In this document: one piece after another, positions 1 through 4,079 of the stretch
How positions within the stretch are numbered: position 1 is the stretch's first letter
Layout: the number at the start of each line of letters is the position of its first letter
Assembly (NCBI GenBank): GCA_944393165.1
Contig: CALXZF010000017.1
Span: forward strand, 1 to 7,070
DNA length: 7,070 nucleotides
DNA from: an uncultured Clostridia bacterium
GTDB taxonomy: Bacteria > Bacillota_A > Clostridia > TANB77 > CAG-508
Direction of reading: 5' to 3'
The notes under the pieces: model-generated
Seen by the model: the letters and a program-made list of their open reading frames with translations, nothing else
What the model was told of the DNA's origin: nothing
Database searches by the model: none
Made by a program: the position numbers and the translations under genes

Positions 1-248
1 AAGATATAAAAAATGGAGAATTTACAGACGAAGATGTAAATAACTCGAAAGAATTGATAATCTCTTCTATAAGAAGCATTAGTGCAGAGCAAGACACAGA
101 AATAACTTATTACTATGGACAAGAATTATCAGAAAAGTTTGTTAGCGTAGACGAGTATTTAGAAAAAATAAATAATGTAAAGAAAGAAGATATAAAAGAA
201 GTAGCAAAAGATATAGAGGTAAATACGGTTTATTTTTTACGTGATTAG
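1..248 (+). CDS. ymfF: YmfF-like M16-family protein, C-terminal end (5' partial)
   Basis: The reading frame is already open at position 3 and stops at TAG 246-248, so only about 81 C-terminal residues are visible and the true start lies to the left. A TTG at 54 is internal, because the frame continues upstream of it. The visible part is helical and charged and ends in a short hydrophobic strand (VNTVYFLRD), as C-terminal domains of M16 peptidase-like proteins do. Identification rests mainly on the next gene, 63 nt downstream, a full-length M16 protein of the YmfH type. YmfF and YmfH are adjacent in Bacillus and relatives and are associated with 5-aminopentanol modification of EF-P. In such pairs the first member usually lacks the zinc motif and is thought to be a non-catalytic partner; that part is outside the window. 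Family level is fairly secure; the exact name is inferred. Confidence 0.72.
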   Translation, partial: DIKNGEFTDEDVNNSKELIISSIRSISAEQDTEITYYYGQELSEKFVSVDEYLEKINNVKKEDIKEVAKDIEVNTVYFLRD

Positions 249-311
249 TTGTTATGGTTTATAGGTACATCCATAAAAACCTAAATATTTCAAAAAGGAT
301 TTGATTAAACA

Positions 312-1601
312 ATGAAAGTGTTAGAAAGCAAAAAAATACAAGAAAAAGCATATATAGAAACTTTAAAAAATGGAATGAAAGTAATAATAGTACCAAAACC
401 AAACTTAGATAAAAAATATATAATTTGGGGAACACATTTTGGATCAATAGACAATAGATTTATAATGCCAAAAACAAACGAAGAAATCTTTATACCAGAT
501 GGTGTAGCTCACTTTTTAGAGCATAAAATGTTTGAACAACCAAATGGGACAAATAGCTTAGACACATTGATGGCACTTGGACTAGATGCAAATGCATATA
601 CAACAAATGACCATACTGCATATTTATTTGAATGTACAGATAACTTTTACGAAGGTTTGGATGAGCTTATGGACTATGTGCAACATCCATATTTTACAGA
701 CCAAAACGTAGAAAAAGAAAAAGGAATAATTGCACAAGAAATAAAAATGTATGACGACGAGCCTAGCTGGAGGCTATACATGAATATAATGGATTGCTTG
801 TATAAAGATAATCCAATAAAAATAGACATTGCAGGAAGTGTAGAATCTATAAGCAAAATAACACCAGATGTTCTATATAAATGCTACAATACATTCTACA
901 ACCCATCAAATATGGTAATGGTAGTGTGCGGAAACTTTGTACCAGAAGAAATTTTGGAAGAAATAAAAAATAGACTAGTAGAAAAAGAAGATCAAGGAGA
1001 AATAAAAAGAATATACCCACCAAAAGAAAAAGAAATAAACAAACCTTATAAAGAAGTAGAAATGGAAGTTAGTCTACCAATGTTTGCGATAGGCTTTAAA
1101 GATACAGAAGAAAATACAGACAAAAAAGAGCTTGTAAACAAGCACATAGCAATAGAAATCTTATTAAATATGATAATAGGCAAAAGCTCTGATGTGTTTA
1201 AAAACCTATATGAAAATGGTACTCTTTTAGGTCAACCAGATTTGGATTATGAATTTAGTGACGAATATGCTCACATAGTAATCTCTGGGCAATCAAAAGA
1301 TCCAGAACAAGTAAAAGAGAAAATAGTTTCAGAAATAGAAAGACTAAAACAAGAAGGATTAACTGGTGAACACTTTAATAGAATAAAAAGAAAAATATAT
1401 GGAGATTATGTTGCAGAATATAATAGTGTAGGTAATATAGCTAGAATGTTTTTGGCAGACACATTCAAAGGAATTAACAGTTTTGATTATATAGAAAACT
1501 ATGATAGTATTACAAAAGAATACACAAAAAACATATTAGACAGAGTATTAAAAAAGGAGAATATGGCAATGTCTGTGGTTAAATGCAAAAATTTGAAATA
1601 A
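312..1601 (+). CDS. ymfH: YmfH-like M16-family zinc metalloprotease
   Basis: This is a complete 429-residue protein, about the usual length for YmfH (listed in some databases as YfmH). The M16 inverted zinc motif HxxEH is at H67-E70-H71 within HFLEH. The expected downstream acidic ligand is E143 in IIAQEI, and E136 lies seven residues before it, matching the paired glutamates of pitrilysin-type enzymes. The zinc site therefore looks intact. Residues of about 75-125 carry the typical segment with NAYTTNDHTAY followed by a helix ending DYVQHPYF. The C-terminal half (about 190-429) fits the second, non-catalytic M16 domain. There is no signal peptide, so it should be cytoplasmic. ATG 312 follows a weak AAAAAGGAT at 292-300. 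It is probably co-transcribed with the partial gene upstream. In Bacillus this family is required for normal EF-P 5-aminopentanol modification; the actual substrate is not evident from sequence. Confidence 0.88.
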   Translation: MKVLESKKIQEKAYIETLKNGMKVIIVPKPNLDKKYIIWGTHFGSIDNRFIMPKTNEEIFIPDGVAHFLEHKMFEQPNGTNSLDTLMALGLDANAYTTNDHTAYLFECTDNFYEGLDELMDYVQHPYFTDQNVEKEKGIIAQEIKMYDDEPSWRLYMNIMDCLYKDNPIKIDIAGSVESISKITPDVLYKCYNTFYNPSNMVMVVCGNFVPEEILEEIKNRLVEKEDQGEIKRIYPPKEKEINKPYKEVEMEVSLPMFAIGFKDTEENTDKKELVNKHIAIEILLNMIIGKSSDVFKNLYENGTLLGQPDLDYEFSDEYAHIVISGQSKDPEQVKEKIVSEIERLKQEGLTGEHFNRIKRKIYGDYVAEYNSVGNIARMFLADTFKGINSFDYIENYDSITKEYTKNILDRVLKKENMAMSVVKCKNLK

Positions 1602-1613
1602 TATGCAAAAAAA

Positions 1614-1620
1614 TGTCGAA
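1614..1620 (+). promoter_or_regulatory. Possible Spo0A box upstream of the spo0E-like gene
   Basis: TGTCGAA matches the Spo0A-binding consensus TGNCGAA exactly. It lies 50 nt upstream of the -35 of the spo0E-like promoter. The same 7-mer also occurs inside the TraC-like gene (4335-4341, and reversed at 4276-4282), so chance occurrence is a real alternative. The attraction is purely contextual: Spo0E proteins dephosphorylate Spo0A~P. Confidence 0.25.
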
Positions 1621-1639
1621 AAAAGAAATACGAAAATTG

Positions 1640-1650
1640 GCAAAAAACGC
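1640..1650 (+). repeat. 11-mer GCAAAAAACGC, copy 1
   Basis: This 11-mer occurs again at 2208-2218. Each copy ends exactly 19 nt before a -35 hexamer (1670 and 2238). A shorter version, CAAAAACGC, lies at 1661-1669, overlapping the edge of the -35 region of this promoter. The A6 tract may bend DNA or act as an UP-like element; a protein binding site is also possible. Confidence 0.4.
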
Positions 1651-1669
1651 TCAAAACCAACAAAAACGC

Positions 1670-1698
1670 TTGACTAAAATGTAAAAATATGGTATTTT
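1670..1698 (+). promoter_or_regulatory. Sigma-A-type promoter for the spo0E-like gene
   Basis: The -35 is TTGACT (1670-1675, 5/6 match) and the -10 is TATTTT (1693-1698, 4/6), with an optimal 17-nt spacer. The start of transcription would be near 1705, giving a leader of about 37 nt that contains the ribosome binding site. No terminator is visible after the upstream M16 gene, so read-through could also contribute. Confidence 0.6.
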
Positions 1699-1741
1699 AA
1701 AAATATACAAAAGAAAAAACGGAAAAAGGAGAGTGGTTTTT

Positions 1742-1933
1742 ATGTTAAATGACGAAATATGCAAATTAAGAGAACAGCTAAACGATAGCATTGTGAAAGG
1801 TGAAGACTACGAAAAAACATATAGGATAAGTGTTGAACTAGATCAACTTATAGCAGAATATTATAGAGTTGAACTAGATTTAACAAAAAGAAGCGGAAGA
1901 AAAATAAAAAGAAAAAAAGAAGCATTAAGATAG
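1742..1933 (+). CDS. Spo0E-family aspartyl-phosphate phosphatase
   Basis: This 63-residue protein has the size and signature of the Spo0E/Rap-independent phosphatases. An N-terminal helix (about 1-16) is followed by a short turn and a second helix holding SVELDQLIAEYY at 30-41, matching the family motif SxELDxLI. Family members form a two-helix antiparallel hairpin and dephosphorylate response regulators of the sporulation phosphorelay, chiefly Spo0A~P, delaying sporulation. ATG 1742 is chosen because AAGGAGA (1726-1732) lies 9 nt upstream; the in-frame GTG at 1733 directly abuts that site and is too close. The C-terminal tail (about 49-63) is strongly basic, rich in Lys and Arg, and is unlikely to be catalytic. 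The gene has its own promoter and a distal terminator, separating it from the secretion genes downstream. The substrate in this organism is inferred from the family. Confidence 0.82.
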   Translation: MLNDEICKLREQLNDSIVKGEDYEKTYRISVELDQLIAEYYRVELDLTKRSGRKIKRKKEALR

Positions 1934-2098
1934 AAAATAAAGAGCAATAATTATAGAAATTAATATAGAACAAAATTATAATAATTAACGTAGAGACTAA
2001 AACCTAAAGAGTACGAAACAAAAGAAAAAATAAAAAATAACAACAAAAGAAATTAAATCTTAAAATAAAAAATTCCAAAATAAAATAATATGGCAAGG
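1934..2098. other. Gene-free AT-rich stretch
   Basis: About 165 bases after the spo0E-like stop are extremely A-rich on the + strand and contain no credible coding frame with a ribosome binding site on either strand. They precede the long terminator at 2099-2149, so they probably form a long 3' untranslated region of the spo0E-like transcript. No tRNA, riboswitch or clear repeat was seen. Beyond the terminator, 2150-2283 holds the pilin promoter region described separately. Confidence 0.6.
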
Positions 2099-2149
2099 AA
2101 AAACAAACTGCAATAAAACAAAGAAATGTTTTATTACGGTTTGTTTTTT
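2099..2149 (+). terminator. Long intrinsic terminator, probably bidirectional
   Basis: The arms at 2102-2119 and 2128-2145 form an 18-bp stem with one C-A mismatch and one G-U pair around an 8-nt loop (AAAGAAAT). T6 follows at 2144-2149 on the + strand. The left flank carries five A residues, so the reverse strand would also have a T tract. It separates the spo0E-like transcript from the pilin promoter. Confidence 0.85.
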
Positions 2150-2175
2150 ACATCTCCAATTTTATTTCTAAAATG

Positions 2176-2202
2176 TTACATAAATATTACAAAACGGTTA
2201 CA
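2176..2202 (+). promoter_or_regulatory. Array of three TTACA boxes with 11-bp period upstream of the pilin operon
   Basis: TTACA occurs at 2176, 2187 and 2198, exactly 11 bp apart, with GTTACA, ATTACA and GTTACA as the extended boxes. One-turn direct repeats are the usual architecture of OmpR/PhoB-type response regulator sites; Bacillus PhoP boxes (TT[ACT]ACA) are the closest known comparison, matching except at the first base. The array ends 58 nt before the -10 at 2261. A matching array is at 3585-3617. Confidence 0.42.
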
Positions 2203-2207
2203 TTTTT

Positions 2208-2218
2208 GCAAAAAACGC
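2208..2218 (+). repeat. 11-mer GCAAAAAACGC, copy 2
   Basis: This is identical to 1640-1650, and again exactly 19 nt upstream of the -35 (2238). In this copy the flanks make TTGC...GCAA, a short inverted repeat (2206-2220). Its centre is about 60 bp upstream of the predicted transcription start. Confidence 0.4.
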
Positions 2219-2237
2219 AAAAAATAAAAAAATTATA

Positions 2238-2266
2238 TTGCAAAAGGGAAAAATATCATTTATAAT
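2238..2266 (+). promoter_or_regulatory. Sigma-A-type promoter of the pilin operon
   Basis: TTGCAA (2238-2243, 4/6) and a perfect TATAAT (2261-2266) are separated by 17 nt. The predicted start near 2273 leaves a leader of only about 11 nt before ATG 2284. That leader is nearly all ribosome binding site, an unusual G5 run (2275-2279) followed by AAAG. Confidence 0.68.
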
Positions 2267-2283
2267 GTATTTATGGGGGAAAG

Positions 2284-2703
2284 ATGAAAAAAGTATCAAT
2301 TTGTAGTATAATTATATTATTAATATTTGTAATTTTAAATATGAGCTATACAGTATACGGAGCAGAAATTCAAGTAGTAGACAGCGTGAGGGTGGCGACA
2401 AAAGCTGAATTAATTAATCCAGACGACTATGAACCAGGTGGAATAGACGAAGCATTAAGTGAAGCTGGCAGAGTAACGGACTTTGCTAGTACTATTATAG
2501 CAGTAATTAGGACCATTGGTATTATAGTAACTGTTATTACTTTAATGATAATGGGTATAAAATATATGACAGCAAGTGTAGAAGAAAGAGCAGACTATAA
2601 GAAGAGTATGATACCATACTTAATTGGTGTATTTATATTTTTTGCTTTGTCTCAGCTTATACCAATCATTATAGACATAGCCGATAATTTAAATGATTTA
2701 TAG
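2284..2703 (+). CDS. VirB2/TrbC-like T4SS pilin (first of three)
   Basis: This 139-residue protein has an N-terminal signal peptide (basic MKK, hydrophobic 5-20, likely cleavage VYG|AE after residue 26). An acidic periplasmic/extracellular segment follows (about 27-66), then two membrane helices at about 71-92 and 109-131. They are joined by a short charged loop starting GIKYMTAS at 91 and ending YKKSMIPYL. Signal peptide plus a two-helix hairpin with a short basic loop is the VirB2/TrbC pilin plan, in which the loop faces the cytoplasm or pilus lumen. The 25-residue loop core (91-115) is 16/25 identical to the third pilin and 12/25 to the second. Its mature N-terminal extension of about 40 residues is the longest of the three. 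It leads the operon, with the next gene 12 nt downstream. Assignment is by topology and motif; whether it forms filaments is unknown. Confidence 0.8.
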   Translation: MKKVSICSIIILLIFVILNMSYTVYGAEIQVVDSVRVATKAELINPDDYEPGGIDEALSEAGRVTDFASTIIAVIRTIGIIVTVITLMIMGIKYMTASVEERADYKKSMIPYLIGVFIFFALSQLIPIIIDIADNLNDL

Positions 2704-2715
2704 CAAGGAGGAAAT

Positions 2716-3108
2716 ATGAAACAAAAAATATTAGTAAAAATATTAATAATGTTTATTATCTTTGCTTTAACATTAATGGGGTCAAATTATGCTAATGCAT
2801 CTTCTTTTTCTGATATTTTAGAGGGAGCAGACAGTTTTTTACAAGATGGAATTGGAGATGTGAAAGATAACTTAAATCAAGCAAACTTACAAACTATGTC
2901 AGATATGATTTATAATGTATTGTTAGCTGTTGCAGTTATAGCAGCAGTAATAATGGGACTAATTATAGGAATAAAGTTTATGACAGGCAGTGTAGATCAA
3001 AAAGCAAAAATCAAAGAAACCCTGATTGTTTACATAGTTGGATGTGTAGTGGCATTTGGAACATTTGGTATATGGAGACTAGTTATAAACATAATGTCAC
3101 AGGCTTAA
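2716..3108 (+). CDS. VirB2/TrbC-like T4SS pilin (second, most divergent)
   Basis: This 130-residue protein has a clear signal peptide with an A-x-A site (ANA|SS after residue 28). A short amphipathic, acidic region lies at about 29-62, followed by membrane helices at about 65-86 and 104-127. The loop between them (GIKFMTGS from 85) matches the pilin family, but the IPYL proline shared by the other two is replaced by IVYI. The helix-2 end is also different, with an FGIWRLV segment. Loop identity is 12/25 to the first and 13/25 to the third pilin. AAGGAGG (2705-2711) lies 4 nt before ATG 2716, and the gene is 12 nt after its neighbour, so the two are surely co-transcribed. It could be a minor pilin or a membrane accessory rather than the main subunit; sequence alone does not say. 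Confidence 0.77.
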   Translation: MKQKILVKILIMFIIFALTLMGSNYANASSFSDILEGADSFLQDGIGDVKDNLNQANLQTMSDMIYNVLLAVAVIAAVIMGLIIGIKFMTGSVDQKAKIKETLIVYIVGCVVAFGTFGIWRLVINIMSQA

Positions 3109-3120
3109 TCAAGATTTTAA

Positions 3121-3155
3121 AATTATCTCGACAATTAAGAGATATTTATTATAAA
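3121..3155 (+). promoter_or_regulatory. Promoter of the third pilin gene with an overlapping dyad
   Basis: TCGACA (3128-3133, 5/6) and TATAAA (3150-3155, 5/6) are spaced by 16 nt. A dyad, AATTATCTC (3121-3129) and GAGATATTT (3139-3147), has 8 of 9 positions paired. It overlaps the -35 and fills the spacer, the position expected of a repressor operator. There is no T tract, so it is not a terminator. An RNA hairpin in the operon transcript is the alternative reading. Confidence 0.5.
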
Positions 3156-3184
3156 ATAAAAATGAAAAAGAAGGAGGAGAATAT

Positions 3185-3586
3185 ATGAAAAAGACAATGA
3201 AATTATTTAGCATAATACTAATTGCAATGGTAATTGTTTCAGGTATGGCAACAATTTCACTTGCTACTGGTGGATCTGGATCTGGATCTGATTCATCTTC
3301 TACTGTTGATGGACTTTTTGATGGAAGCGATGCAAATACAGAAGGATTGGAAAATGTAGGTGCAAGCCTTGTAGACATCATAACAACAGTTGGTATAATT
3401 GTTGCAGTAATTGTGCTATTAATCATAGGTATTAAATACTTGATGGGTAGTGCTTCAGAAAAAGCAGAATACAAGAAAACAATGATTCCATACTTAGTTG
3501 GTGCAGTAATAATTTTCGGTGCATCTGCAATTGCAAAAGCAGTAATTGCTATGAGTGAGAGTATTGCTGGAGCAGCAGGTGGCTAA
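3185..3586 (+). CDS. VirB2/TrbC-like T4SS pilin (third, candidate major pilin)
   Basis: This 133-residue precursor has a signal peptide with probable cleavage SLA|TG after residue 27, giving a mature protein of about 106 residues. A Gly/Ser-rich N-terminus (28-39) leads to an acidic stretch, then membrane helices at about 63-82 and 101-121. The loop starts GIKYLMGS at 82 and contains YKKTMIPYLVG. The C-terminus is small-residue rich (AGAAGG). It has the best ribosome binding site of the three (AAGGAGGAG, 3171-3179), its own likely promoter in the 76-nt gap upstream and a strong terminator downstream. This suggests the highest and independently set expression, hence a candidate major subunit. 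That role is inferred; the pilin-like topology is directly visible. Confidence 0.82.
   Translation: MKKTMKLFSIILIAMVIVSGMATISLATGGSGSGSDSSSTVDGLFDGSDANTEGLENVGASLVDIITTVGIIVAVIVLLIIGIKYLMGSASEKAEYKKTMIPYLVGAVIIFGASAIAKAVIAMSESIAGAAGG
3272..3289 (+). repeat. Tandem hexamer GGATCT x3 inside the third pilin
   Basis: Three perfect copies of GGATCT encode alternating Gly-Ser at the mature N-terminus just after the signal peptide cleavage site. Gain or loss of a unit would add or remove two residues without shifting the frame. Confidence 0.8.
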
Positions 3587-3617
3587 TATTACAAAAATAT
3601 TACAGAAATATTACAAT
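3585..3617 (+). repeat. Three tandem 11-bp units (AATATTACANN), possible regulator array
   Basis: The units are AATATTACAAA, AATATTACAGA and AATATTACAAT, beginning within the third pilin's TAA stop. The TTACA cores are at 3589, 3600 and 3611. The same core and period occur upstream of the first pilin (2176-2202). This array ends 69 nt before the -10 of the PrgI promoter, 11 bp more than the other array, so the same DNA face would be presented. It could also be a simple slippage product in the 3' untranslated region. Confidence 0.55.
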
Positions 3618-3623
3618 TATATT

Positions 3624-3660
3624 AAAAAGTGCATTTTTATGCACTTTTTTTATTTTTTTT
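3624..3660 (+). terminator. Intrinsic terminator after the pilin cassette
   Basis: The perfect arms AAAAAGTGCA (3624-3633) and TGCACTTTTT (3640-3649) can be extended by a T-A pair to an 11-bp stem with a TTTT loop. A long T-rich tract to 3660 follows. It separates pilin transcription from the PrgI-TraC-VirB4 unit, though partial read-through is possible. Confidence 0.9.
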
Positions 3661-3681
3661 GTATCTTTTTATCGGAATATC

Positions 3682-3690
3682 TGATATAAT
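3682..3690 (+). promoter_or_regulatory. Extended -10 promoter of the prgI-traC-virB4 unit
   Basis: TGATATAAT is a perfect extended -10 (TGn plus TATAAT at 3685-3690). No good -35 lies at the right distance; TATCTT at 3662-3667 is the 17-nt candidate and is poor. The extended element can compensate. The predicted start is near 3697, giving a leader of about 32 nt. Confidence 0.6.
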
Positions 3691-3728
3691 ATAAATTGTA
3701 TAGAACTAAAACTAAGGAGGAGAAAGTT

Positions 3729-4079
3729 ATGGGAACATATAACTTACCCAGAAGTGTAAAAGGTGAAGGAAGAATTTTGTTTATATTCACGGGTAAAAGT
3801 ATGCTATATACTGTGGCAGGAGGAATGATTGGATTCTTATTATTTTATATTATATTATCCCTATTAGGCTTTGGCTTTGCAGGATTAATTATGATAGTCA
3901 TTTGTGCTTTGATAGGATTTATAATTGGAAGTCTTAAGATGCCAAACTTAGAAAAATTCGATTTTACAAGAAAGACTGGTGGAGAAAATATAGACGATAT
4001 TATAAAAAGAGCAATAAAGTTCAAAACAAAAGGTAAGAAAATATATGTGTACAAGGAGGAAGAAACAAATGCCAAGTGA
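3729..4079 (+). CDS. PrgI-family (VirB3-like) T4SS membrane protein
   Basis: This 116-residue protein begins with MGTYNLPRSVKGEGRI, the N-terminal strand typical of PrgI-family proteins (x-x-Pro-x-x-hydrophobic plus a basic/acidic turn). Two adjacent membrane helices follow (about 26-47 and 48-69), then a polar C-terminal tail with MPNLEKFDF and a lysine-rich end. PrgI is the Gram-positive counterpart of VirB3, a small inner-membrane protein that works with VirB4. ATG 3729 is preceded by AAGGAGG (3714-3720) with 8-nt spacing; a longer frame from TTG 3696 would start at the transcription start and has no binding site. It overlaps the next gene by 11 nt, and it lies immediately upstream of TraC-like and VirB4 genes, as expected for the family. 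Confidence 0.83.
   Translation: MGTYNLPRSVKGEGRILFIFTGKSMLYTVAGGMIGFLLFYIILSLLGFGFAGLIMIVICALIGFIIGSLKMPNLEKFDFTRKTGGENIDDIIKRAIKFKTKGKKIYVYKEEETNAK

Noticed and set aside
252..276. Short inverted repeat TTATGG / CCATAA between the two M16 genes
   Set aside because: The stem is only 6 bp with a 13-nt loop and no T tract, so it is neither a credible terminator nor a riboswitch.
1733..1741. GTG at 1733 as the start of the spo0E-like gene
   Set aside because: It directly abuts the AAGGAGA ribosome binding site; ATG 1742 has proper spacing.
1946..1990. AT-rich repeats resembling an inverted repeat after the spo0E-like gene
   Set aside because: Only partial matches of low-complexity A/T sequence; no consistent arms on inspection.
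3109..3474. Minus-strand open frame of 121 codons over the third pilin
   Set aside because: It is antisense to a clear signal-peptide-bearing gene, and its hydrophobic look mirrors the membrane-rich opposite strand.
3696..3728. TTG at 3696 as the start of the PrgI-like protein
   Set aside because: It falls at the predicted transcription start with no binding site, whereas ATG 3729 has AAGGAGG 8 nt upstream and begins the family-typical N-terminus.
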